Assembly: GCF_018555685.1 (NCBI RefSeq)
Contig: NZ_JAFLWW010000002.1
Location: 744,001-808,000, forward strand
Length of the DNA: 64,000 bases
Direction: 5' to 3'
From: Aminobacter anthyllidis
Lineage (GTDB): Bacteria; Pseudomonadota; Alphaproteobacteria; Rhizobiales; Rhizobiaceae
In this document: piece after piece, positions 9,233 through 17,516 of the stretch
Layout of the letters: the number at the start of each line of letters is the position of its first letter
How positions within the stretch are numbered: position 1 is the first letter of the stretch
Translations under genes and position numbers: made by a program
The notes under the pieces: generated by a model
Databases searched by the model: none
Told to the model about the DNA's origin: nothing
What the model saw: only the letters and a program-made list of their open reading frames with translations

Positions 9233-9256
9233 CGTTATATTCATACGGATACAACA
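9233..9256. promoter_or_regulatory. Probable ModE-box (molybdate operator) upstream of modA
   Basis: The sequence reads CGTTATAT - 8 nt - ATACAACA, an imperfect inverted repeat. The left half is identical to the CGTTATAT half-site of the E. coli modA operator, and the half-site spacing of 8 nt is the same. It lies about 50 nt upstream of modA, where repressor binding would block transcription. Molybdate-loaded ModE represses mod operons in known systems, so autoregulation by the short ModE-like gene of this operon is inferred. The right half-site matches at only 6 of 8 positions. Confidence 0.65.
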
Positions 9257-9469
9257 CTGGGCAGGCAACTACCCATCCAGGTGGTTTTCAGCAAAACTGT
9301 TTGCGAAGTTTTGAGGGCCAATCCCGCCTCAATCTGGCATGGCATTCGGAGGGAGACTGATCCAACGCTTCGTGCCATATGTGGCGCCGCTAACCTTGGG
9401 GGAGGTTCGATAGGCGCGTTGCGTGCCTGCAACTAGCCCCGCATCCTTATCGCCAAGAGTTTTCCCGAC

Positions 9470-10321
9470 ATGGCCGACATATCGACGTTTGAAATCATCT
9501 GGCTCGCCGTAGCCCTTCTCGGCGCCGGCGCCATCACCGGCCTGCTCGCCGGTGTCTTCGGCGTCGGCGGCGGCACCGTCATCGTTCCGGTGCTGTACGA
9601 GTTGTTCCAGGCCGTCGGCGTGCCGGAAGAAGTACGCATGCCTTTATGCGTCGGCACCTCGCTTGCCATCATCATCCCGACCTCGATCCGCTCGTTCAAT
9701 GCGCACCGCGCAAAGGGCGCGGTCGACATGGCGATCCTGAAGCAGTGGGCGATCCCGGTCATCATAGGCGTCGCCATGGGCAGCGTGATTGCCCGTTATG
9801 CGCCCGCCGACCTGTTCAAGGCGGTGTTCGTGGTCGTAGCCGGCATTTCGGCGATCCGGCTTCTGTTCGGCAAGGATTCGTGGCGGCTCGGCCTCGACAT
9901 GCCGGGCAAGCTCGTCATGAACGTCTATGGCTGGATCATCGGCGTGCTGTCGAGCCTGATGGGCATTGGCGGCGGCCAGCTCTCCAACCTGTTCATGACC
10001 TTCTATGGCCGGCCGATCCACCAGGCGGTGGCCACCTCCTCCGGCCTCGGCGTGCTGATCTCGATCCCGGGCGCGCTGGGCTACATCTATGCCGGCTGGC
10101 CGCGCGCCGCCGAGTACCCGGATGTCGCAGCGCTGCAGTTTCCGCTGTCGCTGGGCTATGTCTCGCTCGTCGGGCTGATCCTGTTCGTGCCGACCAGCGT
10201 GATGACCGCGCCGCTCGGAGCAAGGCTCGCCCATGCCCTGTCGAAGCGGAAGCTGGAGGTCGCCTTCGGCATCTTCCTGCTGCTGATCAGCCTGCGCTTC
10301 CTGTACAGCCTGATTGGCTGA
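9470..10321 (+). CDS. TauE/SafE family anion permease
   Basis: 283 residues, almost all in about eight membrane helices arranged as two repeats. Each repeat starts with a glycine-rich turn: GVFGVGGGTVIVPVL near residue 28 and SSLMGIGGGQLSNLF near residue 162, the hallmark of TauE/SafE (PF01925) carriers. These export or import small organic or sulfur anions such as sulfite or sulfoacetate. The start ATG follows CGACATGG with no strong Shine-Dalgarno; the frame is closed shortly upstream. It is unclear whether it works with the mod or pca genes on either side. Its stop lies about 10 nt from the broken pcaF. Confidence 0.88.
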   Translation: MADISTFEIIWLAVALLGAGAITGLLAGVFGVGGGTVIVPVLYELFQAVGVPEEVRMPLCVGTSLAIIIPTSIRSFNAHRAKGAVDMAILKQWAIPVIIGVAMGSVIARYAPADLFKAVFVVVAGISAIRLLFGKDSWRLGLDMPGKLVMNVYGWIIGVLSSLMGIGGGQLSNLFMTFYGRPIHQAVATSSGLGVLISIPGALGYIYAGWPRAAEYPDVAALQFPLSLGYVSLVGLILFVPTSVMTAPLGARLAHALSKRKLEVAFGIFLLLISLRFLYSLIG

Positions 10322-10332
10322 GCAAAGCCAAA

Positions 10333-10415
10333 AGGTCGGCGCGGACCGATGACAACGAACCGCCGAAGCGGCCGATCGGCGTGCGGATGTAGTCGCAGAT
10401 ACAGGCCTCAGCCAT
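10333..10415 (-). pseudogene. pcaF: Remnant of pcaF (beta-ketoadipyl-CoA thiolase), first ~28 codons only
   Basis: Starting at an ATG that overlaps the pcaJ stop by 8 nt, the reverse strand reads MAEACICDYIRTPIGRFGG then SLSSVRAD. This is the highly conserved N-terminus of PcaF and PhaA-like thiolases, which are normally about 400 residues. After about 28 codons the match stops and the frame runs into the 3' end of the convergent permease gene. The catalytic Cys, His and Cys are all gone. So a deletion has removed at least 90 percent of the gene, with its breakpoint near 10,330. The last step of the beta-ketoadipate pathway must be encoded elsewhere, if it is used. Confidence 0.8.
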
Positions 10416-11217
10416 CCTTCGATCCTCTCTTTGCGCCAACGGCCTCGCCCTTGTGGGCGGCATCGGTGCGCGCCTTGAGGTCACGCAGCGTCTTCAGTTC
10501 CAGTTCGGTCGGCTCGGGTGTTTCCTCGAGCGTGTCGGCGAACTTGACGGTCCAGCCGCAGCTCTCCTGGACCACGTCGCGGGTGACACCCGGATGCAGC
10601 GAAACGACGGTGAATTCCTTGGTGTCAGGATCCGGCTTCCAGATCGCCAGGTCGGTGACCAACAGCGTCGGGCCCTTGGTATCGATGCCGAGGCGCTGGC
10701 GATGGTCACCGCCGTCGCCATGGCCGAAAGAGGTGTAGAAGTCGATCTTGTCGACCATGCCGCGCTTGGACTGCGCCATGGTGATGTAGATTTCCCTGGA
10801 CGACGTCGCGATCTCCGGAGCGCCGCCGCCACCCGGCAGGCGGGTCTTGGGGTGAGCATAGTCGCCGATGACTGTGGTGTTGATGTTGCCGAACTTGTCG
10901 AGCTGGGCAGCACCGAGAAAGCCGATCGAGATGCGCCCGCCCTGCAGCCAGTAGCGGAACATCTCCGGCACCGAGACGGTGGTGACGGCGGTGTCGCACA
11001 GTTCGCCGTCGCCAATCGAAAGCGGCAGCACGTCGGGCGCCGTGCCGATGGTGCCCGATTCATAGATCAGCGTGATCTCGGGCGCATGCGTCAGCCGCGC
11101 CACGTTGCAGGCGGCCGAAGGCGCGCCGATGCCGACGAAGCAGACATCGTCGCCCTTCAAGGCGCGCGAGGCGGCAATCGTCATCATCTCATCGGGGGTG
11201 AAGCCAAGCTCGCTCAT
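10408..11217 (-). CDS. pcaJ: 3-oxoadipate CoA-transferase beta subunit
   Basis: 269 residues. It is the catalytic subunit of the enzyme that transfers CoA from succinyl-CoA to 3-oxoadipate in aromatic-compound breakdown. The active-site glutamate is in LIYESGTIG, the typical (S)ENG-like loop of family I CoA-transferases, preceded by FVGIGAPSAACNVARLTHAP. The start ATG overlaps the pcaI stop (ATGA), and the original frame of pcaF overlapped its own stop, so pcaIJF was a coupled operon. A related 3-oxoacid CoA-transferase role such as acetoacetate cannot be excluded, but the pcaF stump downstream favours PcaJ. Confidence 0.88.
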   Translation of the reverse strand: MSELGFTPDEMMTIAASRALKGDDVCFVGIGAPSAACNVARLTHAPEITLIYESGTIGTAPDVLPLSIGDGELCDTAVTTVSVPEMFRYWLQGGRISIGFLGAAQLDKFGNINTTVIGDYAHPKTRLPGGGGAPEIATSSREIYITMAQSKRGMVDKIDFYTSFGHGDGGDHRQRLGIDTKGPTLLVTDLAIWKPDPDTKEFTVVSLHPGVTRDVVQESCGWTVKFADTLEETPEPTELELKTLRDLKARTDAAHKGEAVGAKRGSKDG

Positions 11218-12071
11218 GCGACGTTCCTCAGGTGTTCGACGCGGGCCGCAAAATCGTCGGCGCTCTTTTCGATGACATTTTCCTGCATCCATTCGCGGAA
11301 GCGGTCGCGGTCGGCAGCGATCTCGTCCCATTCGAGATAAGACGCATTGTCCCTGGCGTAATAGCCATGCGCGTAGGACGGGTGCGCTCCGCCCGGCACC
11401 ACGGAAATCGCGGTCACCGACCAGTTCGGCAGCACGGTCAGGTTGGGGTGCAGGTCGTCGAAATTGTCGACCACCTCCTCGACCGTGACCACGGCGCGCC
11501 TGGCGGCAAGGGCTGCTTCCTTCTGGATGCCGATGATGCCTTCGACCAGCACGTCGCCCTTCCTGTTGGCCTTCTGGGCATGGATGAAGGTGACATCGGG
11601 ACGAACTGAGGGAACGGCAGCCAGCACCTCGCCGGTGAACGGGCAGGTCACCGACCTGATGTTCGGGTTGACCCTGGCGAGTTCTGCGCCGCGATAACCG
11701 CGAAAGATAGCGCAAGGCAGTCCCGCCGCGCCCGCCTCATAGGCATTGGCCATGGCGGCGTGGCTGTGTTCCTCGATCTCCAGCGCGTGCGGAAAGCCGT
11801 TCTCGACCGCATCGCGCAGGCGGCGCAGCAGGCCGACGCCCGGATTGCCGGCGTAGGAGAAGATCGCCTTCTTCGCCATGCCCATGCCGATCATCTGGTC
11901 GTAGATCAGGTCCGGCGTCATGCGCACCAGCGTCAGGTCCTTGAAGCCCTGGCGGATCGCCTCATGCGCGGCGGCAGTGGGAATGAGATGCGTGAACCCT
12001 TCGAAGGCCACGGTGTCGCCATCGTTGAGATTGTCGGCGACCGCTTGCGACAGTGGGAGGAATTTGGCCAT
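11214..12071 (-). CDS. pcaI: 3-oxoadipate CoA-transferase alpha subunit
   Basis: 285 residues. The N-terminal half contains the glycine-poor variant FEGFTHLIPTAAAHEAIRQG, equivalent to the CoA-binding GGFG-type loop of alpha subunits, and YAGNPGVG further on. It pairs with PcaJ in a heteromeric cytoplasmic enzyme that activates 3-oxoadipate, the end product of protocatechuate and catechol cleavage. First gene of pcaIJ(F'). The ATG at 12,071 is preceded on its strand by a purine-poor leader, so initiation strength is uncertain. No pcaR or pcaQ regulator gene lies beside it. Confidence 0.88.
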   Translation of the reverse strand: MAKFLPLSQAVADNLNDGDTVAFEGFTHLIPTAAAHEAIRQGFKDLTLVRMTPDLIYDQMIGMGMAKKAIFSYAGNPGVGLLRRLRDAVENGFPHALEIEEHSHAAMANAYEAGAAGLPCAIFRGYRGAELARVNPNIRSVTCPFTGEVLAAVPSVRPDVTFIHAQKANRKGDVLVEGIIGIQKEAALAARRAVVTVEEVVDNFDDLHPNLTVLPNWSVTAISVVPGGAHPSYAHGYYARDNASYLEWDEIAADRDRFREWMQENVIEKSADDFAARVEHLRNVA

Positions 12072-12098
12072 GGCTTTTCGTCCGTAAAGTCGAAACTT

Positions 12099-12134
12099 CG
12101 CGTTGCGGGTATCTGTTTTACATTATGCAGCGCG
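12099..12134. promoter_or_regulatory. Inverted repeat upstream of pcaI, possible operator
   Basis: CGCGTTGC and GCAGCGCG (7 of 8 complementary) flank a 20-nt AT-rich centre, about 30-60 nt upstream of the pcaI start. The spot suits an operator for a regulator of the aromatic pathway, but I recognise no specific binding site. The rest of the 12,072-12,298 gap shows nothing else. Confidence 0.25.
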
Positions 12135-12298
12135 GGTCCGGACCACGCATTATCGGCGTCGATGGCAGGTCTTGCCCGCCTGTACCTGCGCTGTTATCAG
12201 GGACGGCCGACTGCGAGGCTTTTCGCTGCCACGCAACGATCGCTCGGCGCACGCGGAGACCGGCAGCACGGATCAGCGATTTCTTCGTGGCGCAATGA

Positions 12299-13057
12299 TC
12301 AGGCGGCTTCGGCGAGACCGTTGCTCTTGGCGTTCAACCGAATGACCGCCCTGATCGGCAGGTGATCGGAAGCGATGCGTGCCAGGGCCGTGTCATGTGC
12401 CTCGAGTTCGGTGAGCAGGCTGTGCGGCCTCGCCATGACGCGGTCTAGCGCCAGCACCGGAAACCGCGAGGGGAAACTCGGAACGATGGCATGCATCGGC
12501 CCGAAGGCCGGTTCCAGGCTGCGCAGCGACGAGCGCTTGCCCAGCCGCCACTCGTTGAGGTCGCCGACAAGAACCGTCGGCTTGTCGCTGTGCAGCTCGG
12601 CGGCGGTCAAAAGTGTGCCGGCCTGCAGCTTGCGGGAATGGCGCAGCAGGCCGAAATGCGCGGCGATGATCCGGAGCGGCCCGGCTTCGAGCTCGAGATC
12701 GACAACCACGGCGCCGCGTGGCTCCGCCCCCGGCAGCACGATCTGCCGTGCCGAGGTGACCGAACCTTTACGAAACAGCACGACATTGCCGTGCCAGCCA
12801 TGGCTCTTGCGCCGGCCGGCAAGCGGCACCGGAACGAGCCCGGTCTCGCGCTCGACCGCTTCGAGGTCGAGCAGCCCTGCCCGATCGCCAAAGCGCTGGT
12901 CGGCTTCCTGCAGCGCGATGACGTCCGCGCCGATCTCGGAGATGACCTGCATCGTGCGCTGCGGATCGAAACGGCGGTCGAGGCCAACGCATTTGTGGAC
13001 GTTGTAGGAGGCGACGACGATTTCGCTGTGTGCGCCGGCTGCTGCGATCGACGACAT
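12299..13057 (-). CDS. Endonuclease/exonuclease/phosphatase (EEP) family hydrolase
   Basis: 252 residues from the ATG at 13,057, which has GGAG about 10 nt upstream; a longer form from a GTG at 13,138 is possible. Motifs of the EEP fold (PF03372) appear in order: ASYNVHKCVG, IALQEAD with the metal-binding Glu, AAHFGLL, VGDLNEW with the catalytic Asp/Asn, and SDHLPI with the final Asp-His pair. The active site is thus complete. Members hydrolyse nucleic acid, inositol phosphate or sphingomyelin bonds. The divergent gene is a phospholipase D-like protein, and the two are often found together in rhizobia, so a membrane-lipid role is an inference. Confidence 0.85.
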   Translation of the reverse strand: MSSIAAAGAHSEIVVASYNVHKCVGLDRRFDPQRTMQVISEIGADVIALQEADQRFGDRAGLLDLEAVERETGLVPVPLAGRRKSHGWHGNVVLFRKGSVTSARQIVLPGAEPRGAVVVDLELEAGPLRIIAAHFGLLRHSRKLQAGTLLTAAELHSDKPTVLVGDLNEWRLGKRSSLRSLEPAFGPMHAIVPSFPSRFPVLALDRVMARPHSLLTELEAHDTALARIASDHLPIRAVIRLNAKSNGLAEAA

Positions 13058-13306
13058 GTCGCGCTGCTCCAACGTCGACGACCGGTGTGCGGCACCTGCT
13101 TCCGCGGGAATCTCAAAGCCTGGTCTGCTAGCCATCACTCGTCTGGAATCTCTGGGAAATTCGTGTTCAGTTGCGACAGGCGTTTCGCCAACAGTAACCT
13201 ATATGGTCGAGCTATTCGAGGTTTACCACATGCGTCACGATAGCCTTCCACCGAAATGCTACCGTGGGGATATGGTTCCCTCCAAAGTCGACTGGCCGCC
13301 CGCCGC

Positions 13307-14857
13307 ATGAAACTCATCGCAATCGCCGTCGCGATCGTCGGGATTCTGGTCATCGCCTCGCTGCTGGCGGTCTATGCCTATGGCCGCTTCGCCAAGCGGG
13401 CGCAGGGGATGCCCTCCAGCGCGTTGCCGACCGCGGAAGGCGAAACCCAGTTCGACCGGCTGGTGGCCCCGCTCCTGGCCAATCATCTCGACCACAGCGG
13501 GCTGGCGCTGCTTTCATCCAACCTGCACGCCTTCGCCATCCGCGCCTACACCGCGCGCCACGCACAGCGCAGCCTCGACCTGCAATACTACTACTGGAAG
13601 GACGACCTGACCGGCAGCCTGCTCGCCCGCGAGATCCTTGCCGCCGCCGACCGTGGCGTGCGCGTGCGGCTGATCCTCGACGACATCAACGCCAAGGGCT
13701 ACGACCCCAACTACCTCGCCCTCGACAGTCATCCCAACATCGAAGTGCGCCTGTTCAATCCGAGCTGGGCGCGCGCCTTCGGCCTGCAACGCGGCCTGGA
13801 GCTGGTGCTGCGCGCGGTGCGCACCACACGGCGCATGCACAACAAGGCGTGGGTCGCCGATGGCCGCCTGGCCATCGTCGGCGGGCGCAACGTCGGCGAC
13901 GCCTATTTCGACGCCTCGGAGGACGCCAACTTCCGCGACATGGACCTTTTGCTCGTCGGCCCCGTGGTCGGCCAGACCGAAGCCATCTTCGACCGCTTCT
14001 GGAACAGCGAGGCGGTGCTGCCGATCCGCCATGTCACCGGCATGGCCAGGGGCGACCTGCCGGCGCTGCGCACGCGCCTCGAACGCACGGCAACGACAGG
14101 CCTGGCGGAACCCTATATTCACCGCGTCGCCGAGGAGAGCCGGGAATGGTCGTCTTCCGGCATGGGCAAGCTGCGCTGGACCAGCGAGGCGACCGTCGCC
14201 TCCGACCCGCCGGAAAAGGCATCGGGTGCCGGCCAGGACACCTGGCTGATGAAAGCGATCAGGCCGATCCTCACTTCGGCCAAGCGGGAACTGCGCATTG
14301 TCTCGCCCTACTTCATTCCCGGCGAGAACGGCACCCGCGAGCTGACGGCGCTGGCCAGGAGCGGGGTAGAGGTGACGGTGCTGACCAACTCGCTGGCCGC
14401 CACCGACGTCGCCGCGGTCCACGGCGCCTATGTCCGCTACCGCAAGCCGCTGCTCGAAAATGGCATCGACATCTACGAATTGAAGCCGGACGAGGATCGC
14501 ACCGACATGTCGCTGTTCGGCTCGAAGGGTGCGAGCCTGCACACCAAGGCGTTCATCGCCGACGGTGAGGCCGGCTTCGTCGGCTCGTTCAACTTCGACC
14601 CGCGCTCGGCCGCGCTCAACACCGAGATGGGCGTCCTGTTCAGGCAGGCGGAACTGGCGAGCGAGGTCGAGGCAGTGATCTCGGCGCAGACCTCGCCGCG
14701 CAGCGCCTTCAGGCTTTCGTTGCATGGCGGCAGACTGACCTGGACCGACAGCGCCGCCAATGGTCCGCGCGAGCTCAAGCACGAACCGCAGGCCAGCCTG
14801 CGGCGGAGGCTATTGGCCAAGATCATCAGCTACCTGCCGATCGAATCACAGCTGTAG
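13307..14857 (+). CDS. Phospholipase D family protein (cardiolipin synthase-like)
   Basis: 516 residues. An N-terminal membrane anchor (IAIAVAIVGILVIASLLAVY) is followed by two PLD domains, each with the HKD motif: HNKAWVADGRLAIVGGRN near residue 180 and HTKAFIADGEAGFVGSFN near residue 408. Both His-Lys-Asp sets are intact. This matches bacterial Cls-type enzymes that join two phosphatidyl units, or membrane phospholipases. I chose the ATG at 13,307, where the hydrophobic anchor starts; another ATG 51 nt upstream is in frame. It is divergent from the EEP hydrolase. Confidence 0.88.
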   Translation: MKLIAIAVAIVGILVIASLLAVYAYGRFAKRAQGMPSSALPTAEGETQFDRLVAPLLANHLDHSGLALLSSNLHAFAIRAYTARHAQRSLDLQYYYWKDDLTGSLLAREILAAADRGVRVRLILDDINAKGYDPNYLALDSHPNIEVRLFNPSWARAFGLQRGLELVLRAVRTTRRMHNKAWVADGRLAIVGGRNVGDAYFDASEDANFRDMDLLLVGPVVGQTEAIFDRFWNSEAVLPIRHVTGMARGDLPALRTRLERTATTGLAEPYIHRVAEESREWSSSGMGKLRWTSEATVASDPPEKASGAGQDTWLMKAIRPILTSAKRELRIVSPYFIPGENGTRELTALARSGVEVTVLTNSLAATDVAAVHGAYVRYRKPLLENGIDIYELKPDEDRTDMSLFGSKGASLHTKAFIADGEAGFVGSFNFDPRSAALNTEMGVLFRQAELASEVEAVISAQTSPRSAFRLSLHGGRLTWTDSAANGPRELKHEPQASLRRRLLAKIISYLPIESQL

Positions 14858-15086
14858 CCTCGACGCGCGGAGCCGTATGCGGACAGCAATTCGTAGCGGT
14901 TTCTCCCGCAAATCCGCCGGATCATCCACAAATCGCCAGTTTTCAGCGGCGCGGCGAAAGTAATTCGACTCCGCGCCGCTGCGTACCGATCATGCAATGC
15001 AGGCGCAATGCGACGCGCTCTTTAGATCGCTCCGCCGGCTCCGGGATTTCACGGAACCGGCAGAATCAGTCTGAAGGAGCGCCCCC

Positions 15087-16064
15087 GTGCGACATGAATG
15101 GAAACCGGAACTGGACCAGCGCGGCGCGCTGCCCATCCAGTCATCGCCGGTGCGCGCAGCAAGGCGTCAATCGGTTTTCCTCCAGATGCTCAGCCTCGGC
15201 GCTCGCATCTCGCTCAAGCGCTCGGCGGTGTTCTGCCTGCGATTCGCCTGCCGCCCGGTCAGCACATTCGGCTGGATCAGTTTCATTGAAGATTTTGGCC
15301 GAAGCCAAGCGCTCGGGCGGCCGCATGACGACCTGCTGCGCAAGTCGCTGGACGTCTTTTTCATCACGGGAATCCCGAGCCCCGCTCGCCTCGAACTGAT
15401 GACCGAGCACTTCCGGATCGCGGCGGAACTGCTGCGGCAAGACGATCTCGCAACCCTTTGGCGCGGCGAACGCCTCGACATGGGCACCGTCAGTGGCCGC
15501 CACGAAACCTACAACATGCAGATGCTGCTGGCCGACGACTGCGGCTGCCGCCACGAAGGCGTCTTCGCCATCAAGCTGTCGCGGGCGAGCGACGACTACA
15601 CATTGTGGACGGCCAGCTTCGTCTTTGTCCGTCTCGAAGACGGCACGCCAAGCCTGGCGGTCGGCGGCATGCAAGGGCCGAAAGGGCCGGAGGCGAAGCG
15701 CTCTGTCATATCAGCCACGCGCTGCCTCGGTGGCCTGCGCCCCAAGGACGCCATGCTGCTCGCCCTGCACGGGCTGGTGTCCGCCCCTGATATTTTGGCG
15801 GTGTCCAACGCCACCCATGTCATCAACCAGCGCCGCCGCAAGCGAAGGAAGCTGATGCAGGCCGACCTCGACGGCTACTGGACCGAACGTGGCGGGGTGG
15901 CGGCCGAACCGTTCGGCTTTCGGCTGCCAGCGCCGCTGGCGCCGCAGGTCGACAGCACCAACCGGCGCGAACAGAGCAAGCGCGCGTTCTGGGATATCGG
16001 CAGCAGGTTTTGCCGGCTGTCGAGCCTGAGAGCACTGGCAAGATCGCCGCTGACCAAGGCGTAG
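15087..16064 (+). CDS. VirK/YbjX family protein (DUF535)
   Basis: 325 residues matching the DUF535 pattern: a middle segment ETYNMQMLLADDCGCRHEG, then AIKLSRASDDYTLWTASFVF, VGGMQGPKGPEAK, and a conserved stretch beginning SATRCLGGLRPKDAMLLAL that ends near SNATHVI. E. coli YbjX and Shigella VirK belong here; VirK affects surface-protein export, but the biochemical role is unknown. The start is a GTG with GAAGGAG seven nt before it. It is the last chromosomal gene before integrative element 1. The 229 nt before it hold no gene I can support. Confidence 0.78.
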   Translation: MRHEWKPELDQRGALPIQSSPVRAARRQSVFLQMLSLGARISLKRSAVFCLRFACRPVSTFGWISFIEDFGRSQALGRPHDDLLRKSLDVFFITGIPSPARLELMTEHFRIAAELLRQDDLATLWRGERLDMGTVSGRHETYNMQMLLADDCGCRHEGVFAIKLSRASDDYTLWTASFVFVRLEDGTPSLAVGGMQGPKGPEAKRSVISATRCLGGLRPKDAMLLALHGLVSAPDILAVSNATHVINQRRRKRRKLMQADLDGYWTERGGVAAEPFGFRLPAPLAPQVDSTNRREQSKRAFWDIGSRFCRLSSLRALARSPLTKA

Positions 16065-16161
16065 CCCGACTCAAACCTGCGATCTTAAGTGCGCTGCGGT
16101 CGTAAGGGCTGCGGCGCGCAAACGCTTGCGCACACGTAAGTCCGAAGTTTTTCTTGGAGGA

Positions 16162-16190
16162 GAATGGTGCTGCCAGAGAGGATTGAACTC
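16162..16190. repeat. attL: left copy of the 29-bp integration core
   Basis: Identical over 29 bp to the 3' end (CCA, acceptor and T-arm) of tRNA-Thr at the other end of the element. The match stops exactly after GAACTC, marking the crossover segment. Only a tRNA 3' fragment is present here. Confidence 0.9.
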
Positions 16191-16306
16191 GGCTGGCGAC
16201 TTCTCAACATTCTGTTTTCATTGGCTTTTTCCCAAAGCCCATTTATGCCGGTGTACCAGCCAAGTGTCTTCCGTTCAAGGGCCTGCCGCCAAGCAACTTC
16301 GCCCTG

Positions 16307-16429
16307 CTAGCGGGCGCGATACCACGCTTGCCGATCCTCCTCTGTGATACGCTCAACCTCTCCAGTTCGGATCGTGTAGCGCTTGTGCCCGATGTCAACG
16401 TGCAACCACTTCAGGTGTCGCAGCCCCAT
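16307..16429 (-). CDS. Possible 40-residue protein
   Basis: A short frame from ATG at 16,429 to TAG. The product starts MGLRHLKWLHVDIGHKRY and ends ITEEDRQAWYRAR. The ITEEDR ending resembles IDITEEDRAGL in the small protein encoded at 17,089-17,307 of the same element, which suggests a shared short family. There is no clear Shine-Dalgarno, and a terminator-like hairpin lies just upstream, so expression is doubtful. Too short to assign a function. Confidence 0.35.
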   Translation of the reverse strand: MGLRHLKWLHVDIGHKRYTIRTGEVERITEEDRQAWYRAR

Positions 16430-16450
16430 TTCGGAGACGATTGCGTCTGG

Positions 16451-16486
16451 CCAAAAGAACAGACCCCCGGTTACTAGCCGGGGGCC
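16451..16486 (-). terminator. Rho-independent terminator for the minus-strand genes of element 1
   Basis: CCCCCGG (16,464-16,470) pairs perfectly with CCGGGGG (16,478-16,484) around a 7-nt loop. On the minus strand it is followed by the U-rich stretch TCTGTTCTTTTGG. It lies 39 nt after the stop of the gene that begins at 17,064. Confidence 0.7.
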
Positions 16487-16524
16487 TGAATTGAGACATT
16501 AAGGGTTCGCAGTCCCATAAGTGT

Positions 16525-17064
16525 CTAACTAAAGGGCCACCTACGCTTCGGCTTGGGCTCCGGTTTGGGCTCCGGTTCAGGATCAGCAAAGTTCATGACG
16601 TACCCCTCGACGTACAGAGATTTGGTGCCCAGCACATTTGCTTTCCAGCCTTGTGTGGAAATGTCGATCTCAACGACTTTTCCCGGTGCTGACCGAAGCT
16701 CACCAAATACCGCGTCATCGTACTCGTTCAGGATTATCTCAAAAGAGAAACCATCTTTATTCCATCCGCTTGATAGCTCGTGCTCTCGTCGGTAGTCTGA
16801 TCTTGGGTAAATGCGATTTAGGAATACGCGCACCTGCGTATTAAGACCGAGACGAAGATCTCGCTTGCCACCATAAATACTTCCGTAATTTTGGATTGTC
16901 TTGAGCTGCAGGGTCTTCCTGACGTCGTGGCTGCTACAAGCCAATCGCATCTCCCACGGAATAACTGCACGGATGTTGAGGCTTACAAACTCACCTTCGC
17001 CAATAGGGCCTGTCTGGGCATTGTTCAATTCCACGGCGTCCTCCTCCCCGTCAAATGCCTGCAT
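16525..17064 (-). CDS. Hypothetical protein with proline/glutamate-rich tail
   Basis: 179 residues; I do not recognise it. The start is the second of two adjacent ATGs, placed 6 nt after GGAGG. The body is beta-strand-like with alternating hydrophobic and polar residues, no membrane segment and no metal motif. The C-terminus is a PEPEPKPEPKP repeat ending in KRRWPFS, a basic tail that could bind nucleic acid or a partner. Composition is less GC-rich than the chromosome. Last gene of the minus-strand set at the left end of element 1, followed by a terminator. Confidence 0.6.
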   Translation of the reverse strand: MQAFDGEEDAVELNNAQTGPIGEGEFVSLNIRAVIPWEMRLACSSHDVRKTLQLKTIQNYGSIYGGKRDLRLGLNTQVRVFLNRIYPRSDYRREHELSSGWNKDGFSFEIILNEYDDAVFGELRSAPGKVVEIDISTQGWKANVLGTKSLYVEGYVMNFADPEPEPKPEPKPKRRWPFS

Positions 17065-17088
17065 CATTTGCCTCCTCCGGCTCGATTT

Positions 17089-17307
17089 TCAATCAGAAAG
17101 GCATAATCCTTGCCGGTGCAGCCGTGTCCGTAGCCCGGCCCGATCTTCCTCGGTGATGTCGATCCCGGCCCACGAAGCTAGAGGGCGATCCTTTCGCCAG
17201 ATGGGCATTCCATCGCGCGTGACCGTTGCCAGCGCCTGAGGATTGGCTCCCCGGGTGATGAGGGTACGGCAAAGCGGCGGCACGGGGTCAATCCGCTTTG
17301 TGGTCAT
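17089..17307 (-). CDS. Small hypothetical protein
   Basis: 72 residues from an ATG with GAGGAAG 5 nt upstream, a good ribosome site that decides this start over one 51 nt earlier. The sequence has one Cys and a C-terminal charged segment (IDITEEDRAGLRTRLHRQG). It is on the same strand as the gene beginning at 17,064, 24 nt before it, so both are probably co-transcribed. No function can be given. The 17,308-17,516 gap upstream holds no gene I can support. Confidence 0.5.
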   Translation of the reverse strand: MTTKRIDPVPPLCRTLITRGANPQALATVTRDGMPIWRKDRPLASWAGIDITEEDRAGLRTRLHRQGLCLSD

Positions 17308-17516
17308 GCTGACTTCCTCGCCTCCGATAGTGGAGACGGCAGTGTATGATCGTATCATTGGCCCTTTCGAGGTGATGGTGATGGGGCACCCGGTATTCTG
17401 ATGCAGGAGACGCGCCGAGGATTTCCGCAGGATTGATACCCACGGTGGGCCTACATGCGCCCCACGCCCTCCACGCCGGGTGTTGTGGTGGTTCTTAACG
17501 GACGCTCAGGTCGACT

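Noticed and set aside
11218-11715. Upstream extension of pcaJ into the pcaI region
   Set aside because: The open frame continues, but pcaJ homologues begin at MSELGFTPDE and the ATGA overlap with pcaI fixes the start at 11,217.
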